From the NCBI GenBank assembly GCA_947631395.1, contig CANRLF010000002.1, positions 69,179-133,178 on the forward strand: a stretch of DNA of 64,000 nt, written 5' to 3'. A program made the position numbers and the translations under genes. This DNA comes from an uncultured Oscillospiraceae bacterium. GTDB lineage: Bacteria; Bacillota; Clostridia; Oscillospirales; Oscillospiraceae. The notes beneath the pieces are model-generated. The model had not been told where the DNA came from. It searched no databases and saw only the letters and a program-made list of their open reading frames with translations. Below, in pieces: positions 17,150 to 25,920 of this stretch (positions are counted from its first letter, which is position 1; every line of letters begins with the position of its first letter).

Positions 17150-18073
17150 TTAGCCCTTGACGGCCCCCTGAGCCATACCTTTTTCAAGCCGCTTGATAAA
17201 GAGCGGGAACATGAGCAGTATGGGCAGAGTGGCGATGATTATGACGCAATAGGATACAAGATAACGCGCGTAGTCGGGATTAGTCCAGTTAAGGAAGTCC
17301 TGATTTCGCGCCACGAGGTCACGTATCCAAAGCTGGAGTGGCCAGCGGCTGCGGTCGGTGGGGATGTAAATGGATGCGGCGAACCAAGCGTTCCACGTGA
17401 TAATAGCGGTGTTCACCATGGTGACCAGAGAGAAGCTGAAGCACTGGGGCAGCATGATACGGAACATGACGCCGAAATGTCCCGCGCCGTCGAGCCTCGC
17501 CGACTCAACTGTCTCCTCAGGCACGGACTCATAAGCCTTCACCATCATTACCATGAAGGCTCCGTTGGTGCAGTGCGGGAGCATCAGGGACCAGCGCGTA
17601 CCCACCATACCCAATGAGCGGACCACCATGTAGAGGGGAACGGTACCGCCGGTGAAAAGCATGGTGATGGTGATCATGATCATAAAAGCTGATCTGAGTT
17701 TGCATTTGCGGCTAAGGACATAACCGCCGATGGAGTTCAGGATAAAGCCGAAGAAGGTGGCGCCGAATACATATAGAAGCGTATTGCCGTAGGCGCCAAT
17801 AACGCTGCTGTCGTGGAGCGTCGCTTTGTAACCGTCCAAGGTAAAGCCGCCCACAGGCTTAATGATAAGACCGTCAGTGGCAAAGAGCGTCTTGCCGTCT
17901 GAGACAGAGGACATCAGAGTGTGCCAGAGGGGAATGATGCAACAAAAGGCGACAATGCCGAGGACGATAATGATAATCGCGTCTGCCAGATAACTCCATA
18001 CGGAATGGCCCTCTACCATTCCGGAATGGGGCTTTTTCTTGCCGGCCGGCCGCATTGCGACGGAACGTGTCAT
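17150..18073 (-). CDS. Carbohydrate ABC transporter permease, LplC/YtcP-like
   Basis: A 307-residue inner permease subunit of a CUT1 oligosaccharide importer with six predicted transmembrane helices. The EAA loop is SVPEETVESARLDGAGHFG, which contacts the ATPase. It pairs with the upstream LplB-type permease, 13 bp away. A positively charged N-terminus (MRPAGKKKPHS) precedes the first helix. No ATPase gene is present; CUT1 systems commonly share an MsmX-type ATPase encoded elsewhere. GGGAGGGG precedes ATG 18073. Confidence 0.92.
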   Translation of the reverse strand: MTRSVAMRPAGKKKPHSGMVEGHSVWSYLADAIIIIVLGIVAFCCIIPLWHTLMSSVSDGKTLFATDGLIIKPVGGFTLDGYKATLHDSSVIGAYGNTLLYVFGATFFGFILNSIGGYVLSRKCKLRSAFMIMITITMLFTGGTVPLYMVVRSLGMVGTRWSLMLPHCTNGAFMVMMVKAYESVPEETVESARLDGAGHFGVMFRIMLPQCFSFSLVTMVNTAIITWNAWFAASIYIPTDRSRWPLQLWIRDLVARNQDFLNWTNPDYARYLVSYCVIIIATLPILLMFPLFIKRLEKGMAQGAVKG

Positions 18074-18086
18074 ATTTTCCCCTCCC

Positions 18087-19073
18087 TTATATCATGGATG
18101 TGCCGGCGATCTTCCGGCTGAGCTTATTCGAGACAAGGAGCAAGGTAGTGCCAATAAGGGACTGGAAAAGTCCCGACGCAGTTGAGATACCGTAGTTTAT
18201 GGTCTGCCCGAAAGCCATACGGTAGGTGTAGGTATAGAGACAATCGGAGACATTGTAGGTGGAGGGCATATAGAGAAGGAGGACCTTGTCAAAGCCCTGC
18301 CGGAACACGAGGCCGATCCGCATGGTGAACATTACGATTATGAGAGGCAGTATACCGGGGAAGGTGATCTTCCACATCCGGTCCCAGCGGTTGGCCCCGT
18401 CGATGGCGGCCGCTTCGTGGAGCTCACCGTTGATATTGGCGATTGCCGCCACATATATTATGGCTCCCCAGCCGGCACCCTGCCAAATCTCCAGGAAGGT
18501 GTTGATAAGCCAGAATACGGGGATATTCGGATTTGCCAGCCAGTTTTGAGCGTCAAAGCCGAACCAGGTGAGGACCATCGTCAGAGCGCCGGTGCTGGAG
18601 AGAAATTCGCTTGCCAGAGTCGTGACCACGACTGCCGAGACGAAGTAGGGCATATAGGAGATTATCTGCACGGTACGGGTATATTTTTTATACCGAAGCT
18701 CCGAGATGAGCATGGCAAGGATCACCGGCGCGGCGAAGCCTACGGTCAAATTGAGGAAGGCCATAGCCGTTGTGTTGCGAAGGACGTTTAAAAACGTGTC
18801 GCCGGTAAAGAGGTCCTTGAAATTGTCGAACCATACCCATTCACTGCCGAAAACTCCCTTAGAGGGGCGGAAGTTTTCAAATGACATGAGAAGGCCGAAC
18901 ATGGGCGCGTAATGGAATATCACGAAATAGACTATTACCGGGATAAAAATCACATACAGCTTCCAGTTGCGCCAGAAATCGTACTTCCACGGATGTGTTT
19001 TCGAGTCGATCCTGATTGGCTTTGGAGCTTTCGGCGGTTTTGAACGCTTAAGCGCCACTGTCGTTGTGCTCAT
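18087..19073 (-). CDS. Carbohydrate ABC transporter permease, LplB-like
   Basis: A 328-residue permease subunit with six predicted transmembrane helices, homologous to the one at 49112. The EAA-type loop HEAAAIDGANRWDRMW is visible. It is the first permease after the FAD-dependent oxidoreductase (17 bp gap), and probably works with the lipoprotein encoded at 23839-25590. The long basic N-terminus (KRSKPPKAPKP) is cytoplasmic. AAAGGATG precedes ATG 19073. Confidence 0.92.
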   Translation of the reverse strand: MSTTTVALKRSKPPKAPKPIRIDSKTHPWKYDFWRNWKLYVIFIPVIVYFVIFHYAPMFGLLMSFENFRPSKGVFGSEWVWFDNFKDLFTGDTFLNVLRNTTAMAFLNLTVGFAAPVILAMLISELRYKKYTRTVQIISYMPYFVSAVVVTTLASEFLSSTGALTMVLTWFGFDAQNWLANPNIPVFWLINTFLEIWQGAGWGAIIYVAAIANINGELHEAAAIDGANRWDRMWKITFPGILPLIIVMFTMRIGLVFRQGFDKVLLLYMPSTYNVSDCLYTYTYRMAFGQTINYGISTASGLFQSLIGTTLLLVSNKLSRKIAGTSMI

Positions 19074-19090
19074 TTAGTTCTCATCCTTTC

Positions 19091-20554
19091 TTATGTATTA
19101 CATGTTGATTCGTTCTCTCCGAGGTAAACTCCGTCTTCTTTGAGCTTGTCACGGAGAGTTTTGAATGGTACTTCGCGCGGAGGAACGCCGGAGAGGGCCG
19201 CAAGAGCCGCCAACGTTCCGGCCGCCTGCCCCTGCGCCATGCAGGAGACGGTGTTGCGAGTGGACATATAGGCGTAATAGTCAGTGGAGATCATCATCCC
19301 AACGGCAAAAAGGTTATCCAGATCGCGTACCAGAATGGCCCGTAGAGGGATACCATAGGTGCCGTCGCCTCCTACGTGCATTTTTGGCGCGCAGTCGTGG
19401 AAGCCGAAGTATGCGATATCGTCCTCAAAATGGCGTCCCGCAAGAATATCGTCATTACTGATGCCATAGTCGCAAATGATGCTTCTGCCACGTCTTGTAC
19501 ACAGTGTCGGAGCGGAGCGGGCGATGAAGGCGTTTTCACAGCCGGGGATGTACTGTTGTAGGAGCTTAAGCGCCTCGCTCTGCTTGCGGCGGAGACTGAG
19601 CTCTGCCTTTGTCATTTCCGCTTGGCTCGTAAGGCCCTTTTTCATCACCTGATTGAGTTTCAAGTACATAAAGTAGTTGTCATGCATGGTGGTGAAGCCG
19701 AGAGTCAGCGCCAGAGCCGCCATTTTCTTTTGAAATTCCAGCGGGATACGGTTGCTGTCCGCCTCGTCGGCGACAGGCTTTCCGGTAGCCATATTGTGCT
19801 GGGCCATAAGGGTGGAGAGGACTTTTTGAAACGGCGCTCCCACTCGGACGATCTGGCCGTCTTTGCCGTCCCTGGGACCGTAGGTCACGCCGGAGAGCGC
19901 GCCATTGTCACGCAGGTACTGGGTGTATCTCTCCACGTCGATACCGCCGACACCGACGCTGTTGGCTACGGAGTATTCCTCAGGCTGCGTGTACTGTGCC
20001 CCGGCATACGCGGAGAGGTCGCCCCAGCCGGTGGCGTCCACGAAGGCGGCGGCCTTGAAATAGAGCCGCCCCTCTACACGGCTTTGCACGATGATGCCGT
20101 TCACATGCTCAGCCGTAACGTCCGCGCCTGCCACGAGGGTGTTAAAATATACGGTGACGCCGGCCTCCTCCAGCATTTCCGCCGCCACGAGCTTGTACTT
20201 CTCAACGTCGATAAGAGTACAGTGCTCGTCATAATCGCAGTTTATAGCGTCCGTAAGATGCCCTGTGGAGCCGCCAACGGCCACGAGACGGTCGACGATC
20301 TCCTGGGCGATGCCCCAGACCACCTGCTTTGACTCCCGGTCAAAGAGCTTGCCAAGTGTAAAGAAGCTGTGGAGAGTCGTGCCGCCTTCCAGCATGGTCC
20401 CGCCGACATAGCCCTTGGCCTCAATGAGCACCGTTCTGGCTCCGGTCCTGGCCGCGGCAAGAGCGGCAACGACTCCGGCTGTGCCTCCGCCCGCAACTGC
20501 CACATCGAAGCATTTGGCGGGAATCGACCTTGCCGGTTCGGTATAAGTCTTCAT
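19091..20554 (-). CDS. FAD-dependent oxidoreductase (FAD_oxidored type)
   Basis: A 487-residue flavoprotein. The N-terminal FAD motif is GGGTAGVVAALAAA, followed by VLIEAKGYVGG; a second FAD-contact motif is FVDATGWGDLSAYAG, and the C-terminal FAD site is AVGMMISTDYYAYMSTRNTV. This architecture matches the broad FAD_oxidored family found in polysaccharide gene clusters, whose substrates are mostly unknown. It begins a run with two ABC permeases and sugar-acid enzymes, so oxidation or reduction of an imported sugar derivative is likely. AGGAGGG precedes ATG 20554. No signal peptide. Confidence 0.8.
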   Translation of the reverse strand: MKTYTEPARSIPAKCFDVAVAGGGTAGVVAALAAARTGARTVLIEAKGYVGGTMLEGGTTLHSFFTLGKLFDRESKQVVWGIAQEIVDRLVAVGGSTGHLTDAINCDYDEHCTLIDVEKYKLVAAEMLEEAGVTVYFNTLVAGADVTAEHVNGIIVQSRVEGRLYFKAAAFVDATGWGDLSAYAGAQYTQPEEYSVANSVGVGGIDVERYTQYLRDNGALSGVTYGPRDGKDGQIVRVGAPFQKVLSTLMAQHNMATGKPVADEADSNRIPLEFQKKMAALALTLGFTTMHDNYFMYLKLNQVMKKGLTSQAEMTKAELSLRRKQSEALKLLQQYIPGCENAFIARSAPTLCTRRGRSIICDYGISNDDILAGRHFEDDIAYFGFHDCAPKMHVGGDGTYGIPLRAILVRDLDNLFAVGMMISTDYYAYMSTRNTVSCMAQGQAAGTLAALAALSGVPPREVPFKTLRDKLKEDGVYLGENESTCNT

Positions 20555-20652
20555 CAGGTCCCTCCTATCCTTATATATTTTCTATAAGTATAGGATACGA
20601 CATTATGGTTATTTTGCAAACAACTCCCTTGAGTTTGTGTCCGCTCATTCGT

Positions 20653-21747
20653 TCACTTTTCACAAATTATTTTCAGTATGGCTGTAACGGCCTTGGCGGC
20701 GTCACCATTACCGGCAAATCGAGAATTGGCCCGTACCATCATAAGCATCGGTGTCCCAGCCTCAACGGCAAACCAATCATAGAGCCGTGGGAACGAGGCG
20801 TTGTAGGCATCGTCCTCCGGATCATAGAGGATGACCGCCAGCTTTTCTCCGTGTTCTCCTTCAATGTATTTCGGCGCAAATCCGAGAGCGTCCGTAATAG
20901 CGTTCGGGTCGAGCGGCGAGGCATCTCCGTAATAGACACCATCAAAATATGTTTTACCCAGAACAATGACGTCCGCGTCAAAGGTACCGTATGTCGCCAG
21001 GTACTGAGCAACATCCTGAGCGTTCAAAGTGTTGGAGTAGCCAATCTCAACGCCGGCAGTATCGGAGATCAGCGTGTCCATTTCCTCATTGTGGACGGGA
21101 GCGCAGACGGCCAAACGAGGCACGTCGGCGACGGCGCTTCCGTTCGCCACGGTGTGGATCACAAGCCACAAGAGCACAGAAAGCAATAATATCGCGGCGA
21201 TCACGTATGACGGGAGCGCGTGGGCGCCTTTTTTTGCGCATACAGGACCTCCCGAAAAAGCGGGGTGTGACGCGACGACAAGGTTCTCCACAGTCTCAAG
21301 CTCCACCCTGTCTCCGTCTTTGAACGGGACATTGGCGCATATAGCGGGGAGCTCCAGCTCACGAGAGTAGCTTTCATTCCTGAACCTGTCGCCGGCGTCG
21401 ACATATATCCGCCGCGTGAATATGCCGCCGTGGACTCCCAGCGTCTCACTGTATCCCCGGAAAGTGCCTTCGACCCGGAGAATATTATCCTGGTCGAGCG
21501 CGGCCAAAAGCTTTTTCACCCGAAGTAACGGCAAAAGACGCTTTTGCCAGACCCAAGCCGCCAAAGTCAGCGAGACGAATGTAAAAAACGAGCCTGACAA
21601 AGCCTTTGCCATTGAGATGTGACCGCTGAAAAGGATAAAAACATCCGCCGCCGTTCCAAAAAACAATACTGCAGCGGCGGCGGATATACACTTTATTAAC
21701 TCTTTTGACAGGGAGCGCAGAAATCTCTCATCATAAACCGATCCCAT
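20653..21747 (-). CDS. Membrane-anchored protein of unknown function
   Basis: A 364-residue protein with two hydrophobic segments near residues 20-70, a soluble ~110-residue segment, a third transmembrane helix near 190-210, and a C-terminal domain of about 150 residues that would face outside. The C-terminal domain (for example GYSNTLNAQDVAQYLATYGT) has an alpha/beta look that could resemble a truncated binding-protein lobe, but I do not recognise the family. Its ATG overlaps the stop of the preceding membrane gene by one base (TAATG). With that gene and the AraC gene it forms a three-gene regulatory-looking cassette inside the transporter cluster. Confidence 0.65.
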   Translation of the reverse strand: MGSVYDERFLRSLSKELIKCISAAAAVLFFGTAADVFILFSGHISMAKALSGSFFTFVSLTLAAWVWQKRLLPLLRVKKLLAALDQDNILRVEGTFRGYSETLGVHGGIFTRRIYVDAGDRFRNESYSRELELPAICANVPFKDGDRVELETVENLVVASHPAFSGGPVCAKKGAHALPSYVIAAILLLSVLLWLVIHTVANGSAVADVPRLAVCAPVHNEEMDTLISDTAGVEIGYSNTLNAQDVAQYLATYGTFDADVIVLGKTYFDGVYYGDASPLDPNAITDALGFAPKYIEGEHGEKLAVILYDPEDDAYNASFPRLYDWFAVEAGTPMLMMVRANSRFAGNGDAAKAVTAILKIICEK

Positions 21748-22292
21748 TACATCACCCCGCGCAAGTTTCTGCTAAATTCAGCGTAGAATTGTTCGTTCAG
21801 CTCCAGAACCACTTGCGCCGGCCGTAGCTTACGTCCGACTAAACACTCCTCAAGGTCCGCGAGCATCCGACGCTCCGCGTCGTCGTTGAGACTCAAATTC
21901 ACGGCTCCGCGGGGAGGCGTGTCCTTTAAAGGTTTAAAAGTACGGACGGAGGAAAATTCAAAGCTCACGTAGCGTTTCCTCCTGTTGCCGTAGACCTTGT
22001 AGGCTGAGAAGTGGCCGCTCTGAAGCTCGTAGTCATATTGAAGTGTAAGCTTGTGGATAGGGTATTGAAGCCCAATGATGAGGAAAGCAAGCGGTAGACC
22101 TACCACGGCCATGTGGAGACAATACTGCCAAAAAGCGGTTCTGTCAGTGTCCCAGAGCACACCGGACAGAGATAGCCCGAAGCCCTCCAAAATCACGAAT
22201 ATAAGCAAAAGAATACATTGAAATATCCTGAGCCCTTTGCCCCAAGCACGGCTGTAGGAGCTGTTTTTTCTGGCGATCACATCTTCAAGCAT
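21747..22292 (-). CDS. Small membrane protein of unknown function
   Basis: A 181-residue protein. ATG 22292 is preferred because GAGGTG lies 6 nt upstream; a GTG at 22301 is the alternative. Two hydrophobic helices lie near residues 20-45 and 55-80, then a basic segment (YELQSGHFSAYKVYGNRRKR) and a polar C-terminal domain. The layout recalls small Firmicutes proteins of the DUF6106 type, with low certainty. It begins right after the AraC gene and overlaps the next membrane gene by one base, so all three are probably co-translated. Confidence 0.6.
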   Translation of the reverse strand: MLEDVIARKNSSYSRAWGKGLRIFQCILLLIFVILEGFGLSLSGVLWDTDRTAFWQYCLHMAVVGLPLAFLIIGLQYPIHKLTLQYDYELQSGHFSAYKVYGNRRKRYVSFEFSSVRTFKPLKDTPPRGAVNLSLNDDAERRMLADLEECLVGRKLRPAQVVLELNEQFYAEFSRNLRGVM

Positions 22293-22302
22293 TTCCTTCA
22301 CC

Positions 22303-23556
22303 TCACATCTTCAGCTCTATTGCCCTGTAATCTGACGGCCACATCCCGGTATGTTGTTGGAACACCTCAGAGAAGTAGCTGCGCGAGCAATAGTTAAGCA
22401 TATCGCTTATATCCTGAATGGAATAAGACGGGTCGGAAAGGAGCACTTTTGCCCGCTCTACCTTGCGACTATTTATGTAGTCCCATACACTGACGCCCAT
22501 TTCGCTTTTGAATTTGCGGGTCAGATAGTATTTGGCGTATCCGGCCACGTCAGCAAGCTCCTCAAGCTCGATCTTGTCATAAACATGCATCTCAATATAG
22601 TCACAACAGGCCTGCACATATTTGGAGATATTGGAATTTTGGCGGCACCGATGAACACGGTGTACGAAATCGTCAAACATGGTGTCCAAGATGTGCTTGG
22701 CCTCAGTGAAGCTCTTGCAATTTGCTACCGCTTCCTCATAGGCGTCTCCTACGGAGTAGGCGGTGGAGGGCGGAAGGCCCCCGCGTATTGCCGCACGAAC
22801 GGATAGCGTGATAAAAGTTATGGCGACAGTCATGATTTTGTCGGAGGACTTTTTATACTTCGTGTTGCTCAACGTCGCCTTGTTCACAGCGTTGTTGAGG
22901 GCATGGGTATAGTTGATGTTGCCCTCCTCAATCATTTTGAAAAGCTCCTGCTCCGCCGCGTAGACTCCGGGATGACGGGAGGCATCGATATTCTCCTCCT
23001 CGTCGTCGGGAAACAGGAGTGGTGATTTGCGCTTTGGGGCTTCCTTTTTCCACTCAAACTGCAGATCCGTAAATGCGATCTTCTCCCCGGTGACACACAG
23101 ATGCAGCATCTGTACATAGGGGTAGAAGCGGGTGGCGGACAGGACAGGGATGGCCATGAACTGATTGATGAGCTTTCTGCGAAAGCGCAGTGACATGCGC
23201 TGCTTGTCGCATTCACGCTCAACTTCCTTAATGTTGGTGTCTGAAAAGCATACTGGCCCCAGAACGTGGATCGCGACAACATTTCCGTTCTCTTTTTCAA
23301 ACACGTATGCCCATGTGGCGCCAAGAGGGACAGAGCACACAAGGGGTTCATTCCGGTCGGCCGCATACTCCATGGCCATGTCGAGACTGCTTGGCTTGCC
23401 GGCGGAGCTGTTTTTGAAAAGGGTCCTGCTGAATACCTCCGGGCTTTCGTTATTAGATTGCAGGAGATTGGATTCAGTGTCAAATTTCCAGTAGTCAACC
23501 TTGCGAAAACAGGAGATAAGCTCTAAAAGTACCGTGATCTTGTCCGATATTTCCAT
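22303..23556 (-). CDS. AraC-family transcriptional regulator
   Basis: A 417-residue regulator with two C-terminal HTH motifs (about residues 320-415; ELEELADVAGYAKYYLTRKF and SIQDISDMLNYCSRSYFSEV). The N-terminal ~250 residues are not a cupin; the module resembles that of the regulator at 37088 (both carry VLGP, IPVIS/IPVLS and C/YVTG landmarks), so the two are paralogues probably sensing different ligands. GGAGGG precedes ATG 23556. A 20-bp inverted repeat overlapping possible -10 hexamers lies at 23600. Likely activates the neighbouring uptake and uronate genes. Confidence 0.9.
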   Translation of the reverse strand: MEISDKITVLLELISCFRKVDYWKFDTESNLLQSNNESPEVFSRTLFKNSSAGKPSSLDMAMEYAADRNEPLVCSVPLGATWAYVFEKENGNVVAIHVLGPVCFSDTNIKEVERECDKQRMSLRFRRKLINQFMAIPVLSATRFYPYVQMLHLCVTGEKIAFTDLQFEWKKEAPKRKSPLLFPDDEEENIDASRHPGVYAAEQELFKMIEEGNINYTHALNNAVNKATLSNTKYKKSSDKIMTVAITFITLSVRAAIRGGLPPSTAYSVGDAYEEAVANCKSFTEAKHILDTMFDDFVHRVHRCRQNSNISKYVQACCDYIEMHVYDKIELEELADVAGYAKYYLTRKFKSEMGVSVWDYINSRKVERAKVLLSDPSYSIQDISDMLNYCSRSYFSEVFQQHTGMWPSDYRAIELKM

Positions 23557-23599
23557 TGCGTACCCTCCGATCCATAAGTTTCACCAACTGACGGACAGC

Positions 23600-23619
23600 T
23601 TGTATAAATAATTATACAA
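23600..23619. promoter_or_regulatory. Inverted repeat / operator upstream of AraC gene
   Basis: TTGTATAA, ATAA, TTATACAA: a perfect 8-4-8 inverted repeat 44 bp before the araC-type start, containing TATAAT-like hexamers on the minus strand. It may be the autoregulatory site. Confidence 0.5.
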
Positions 23620-23795
23620 TCAAATAGGAGGGAAAGTAAATAACTATTTAGCTTTTACGTATGCCAATTAGTGACAAAACGACATAAGATTACAAATTTT
23701 ATAAAGATGTCGTTACTCAGGCGGTCAAGGGCCGGCAAAAGTTAAATTTGGCAGATCATTCACTTCACGCAACGGGAAAAAATGACATGCAACGC

Positions 23796-23829
23796 AAAAA
23801 ACTCCGCCGGAAAGAGATTTCCGGCGGAG
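23796..23829 (-). terminator. Rho-independent terminator after binding protein
   Basis: Perfect 12-bp stem (CTCCGCCGGAAA and complement, 23802-23829) with a 4-nt loop. On the minus strand it is followed by TTTTTT. It separates the highly expressed lipoprotein gene from the AraC gene. Confidence 0.9.
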
Positions 23830-23838
23830 GATCCATAT

Positions 23839-25590
23839 TTAGTTACCCAAGATATTCTGATATATGGCAGTGACCTTCTCCGGGCCGTATTTATTGAGCA
23901 TAGTGCAATAGTCGTCCCAGGCCTTGCCGTTGAGGTCCAGCTTGCCGCTGATGAATTGCGGGATATTAGATGCCATGTAGGTGTCGATATTGGCGTAGAC
24001 CTTGCTGTAACGGGCGGATTCCTCGGAGCTGAACTGGCCCTTTTGAATGTCATTGGAGGGGTAGCCCGTATTCACATAGTAGTCCCACATGGACATGGCG
24101 TTGTTCGCATAGACGGTATAACTGTCGTTGAGCGCGGGGACGAAGCCGATGTCGTACATCCCAACGGACATGCGTTTGCCCGCCACGGCGGAGGCCAGGT
24201 TGTTGTCCTCCTTTGTAGCCGGATTGCGGATATACTTGGGTGAGCCGTCCTCATTTTGCTCTACGGTATAGCCGGAGGTGAGACCGAACTTCTTATAGGT
24301 GGGGTCGTCTGTCTCCTTGACCTGATCTTCATTGAGACCGAGGCAAATGAGAAGGCCGCCCTCAGTGGTATAGAAGTAATCCATGAAGGTCAAAAGGGTG
24401 GGCAGGTCCTCCTCAGAAACTTTCTTGGTGATGACCTGGGATCCGCCGACGCGGTTGTACTGATAGAAGGAGTAAGGCGTCTGGTTGCGGGTCTCCTCGG
24501 CACCGTAGAGGTCGTTGATTGGCTGGGGCGCGCCGTAGACCATGATGCCGGAGGTGAGCTTGTCGCCGTTGTCCAGAAGGTTGCCGGTCTCGGCGCGGCG
24601 GCCAATCCACATTCCCACCTTGCCGCTGTGGCTCTTGGCGGTGTCAATGGCGTAAGCCTGATCGCTGGTGTGCTCTGAGAAGGACTTGTCCAACCACCCC
24701 TTCTCATACCAAGTATTGAGGCACTCAAGATAGGACTTCATGCTCTCGCTGGCACCGTTAAAGACCATCTGTCCGTCAGGCTGGAGGCACCACAGCGGAC
24801 AGCCGCCGCCGAAGGCGCAGAAAAGGCCGCCGTCCTCGTTATAACCCTTGTAGTACTCAGAGATGGCGTAGCCGTCGGTGATGCCAAGGTCTGCCATGGC
24901 CTTATCGAAAATCTCGAACATCCACTCCCAGTCGGATATATACACCGGGAAGGTCTCACCGCTGGGGAATACGACGTCGTCATAATAGGATTCCCTGTCA
25001 TTGGGGTCGGAATAGCCGTAGGTGAAGGCCTCGCCGGTCTGGGGGTTCGTTCCGTATTTTGCTACCCAGTCGCGGCGGTAGAGGAAGCCCATGAAATTGC
25101 CGGTGATCTCACGCTTGATCATGCACAGCTTCAGGATGCGCTTTTCGCCGTTCACATTGGAGTAGACCAGATTTTCAATTTCAGGGTATTCGGAGATGAG
25201 GGCTTTGTAGTTGGGCATATACTGGTCCACATAGTCCGTCAGATCGTAGATGACATCATCCTCCAAAAGCTCCGTCACAGCGGTATTGGAGAAGGCCATA
25301 TCCATGATGTCGGTGTACTCCTCGGTAGCCAGCAGCGTATTGAAGTTGTCCAGCTCCGCACCCGCGACGGGGGTGACATATTTAAGGTCGATCTTCTGCC
25401 CGTTAAATTCTTTGGTCTCCAAATATTTCACAACGGGGTTTTCGTCGTAGCTGGGATAATACGTGGCATCCTCGCCAACGCCCAACCACCATGTGATCTC
25501 CAGGGTGTCCCCACTGCCGCCTTCCTTGTTGCAGGCAACGAGAGAGAAGGTCAGCAGGACCGCGAGGATCAATGCCAGTGCCTTTTTCAT
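23839..25590 (-). CDS. Extracellular solute-binding lipoprotein (oligosaccharide ABC system)
   Basis: A 583-residue lipoprotein with signal peptide MKKALALILAVLLTFSLVAC; the lipobox Cys is the anchor. It resembles LplA-type proteins that bind complex oligosaccharides. ATG 25590 is chosen because AAGGAG lies 9 nt upstream; two earlier Met codons are unsupported. Aromatic-rich stretches in the mature part fit a sugar cleft. The matching permeases are at 17150-19073, separated by the AraC cassette, and a terminator follows at once, so the binding protein can be made in excess. Confidence 0.92.
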   Translation of the reverse strand: MKKALALILAVLLTFSLVACNKEGGSGDTLEITWWLGVGEDATYYPSYDENPVVKYLETKEFNGQKIDLKYVTPVAGAELDNFNTLLATEEYTDIMDMAFSNTAVTELLEDDVIYDLTDYVDQYMPNYKALISEYPEIENLVYSNVNGEKRILKLCMIKREITGNFMGFLYRRDWVAKYGTNPQTGEAFTYGYSDPNDRESYYDDVVFPSGETFPVYISDWEWMFEIFDKAMADLGITDGYAISEYYKGYNEDGGLFCAFGGGCPLWCLQPDGQMVFNGASESMKSYLECLNTWYEKGWLDKSFSEHTSDQAYAIDTAKSHSGKVGMWIGRRAETGNLLDNGDKLTSGIMVYGAPQPINDLYGAEETRNQTPYSFYQYNRVGGSQVITKKVSEEDLPTLLTFMDYFYTTEGGLLICLGLNEDQVKETDDPTYKKFGLTSGYTVEQNEDGSPKYIRNPATKEDNNLASAVAGKRMSVGMYDIGFVPALNDSYTVYANNAMSMWDYYVNTGYPSNDIQKGQFSSEESARYSKVYANIDTYMASNIPQFISGKLDLNGKAWDDYCTMLNKYGPEKVTAIYQNILGN

Positions 25591-25680
25591 TTTTCGCATC
25601 TCCTTTTTAAAATAATTGATTACTTTACGTTTTGGGTGACTGCGCATTGGCGTTTTTACTTTTCACGCCTGAAGTGTTTA

Positions 25681-25690
25681 TTGTGCACAA
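25681..25690. promoter_or_regulatory. TTGTGCACAA palindrome
   Basis: Perfect 10-bp palindrome between the putative promoter and start codon of the binding-protein gene, in a position where a repressor could act. Short, so it could be chance. Confidence 0.3.
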
Positions 25691-25726
25691 AAAGGCGCGA
25701 TAAGCCATGCTCGATGTTGTCATTTT

Positions 25727-25754
25727 ATCATAGCGAACATGGGCGGTAAAGCAA
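25727..25754 (-). promoter_or_regulatory. Putative promoter of solute-binding protein
   Basis: On the minus strand TTGCTT (25754-25749), a 16-bp spacer and TATGAT (25732-25727), about 140 bp upstream of the start codon, in the divergent region facing the GH3 gene. Confidence 0.4.
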
Positions 25755-25879
25755 CCAATTCGTTATGTGGTAAGGCGATTTGATATTGTTGGCCGCCGCT
25801 CGACAGCAAATTCGAAAAGTAAGCAAAAGAGCTTACGCCTAAACGAAACTGTTGATAGTCAAATGGTACCAATAGCATA

Positions 25880-25885
25880 TATAAT
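25880..25885 (+). promoter_or_regulatory. -10 hexamer upstream of GH3 gene
   Basis: Exact TATAAT 36 bp before the GH3 start. No good -35 lies at 17 bp (TTGATA is 22 bp away), suggesting activator-dependent expression. Confidence 0.4.
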
Positions 25886-25920
25886 AGGACCATCAGAAAA
25901 ATACGAAGGGAGTTTTTACT

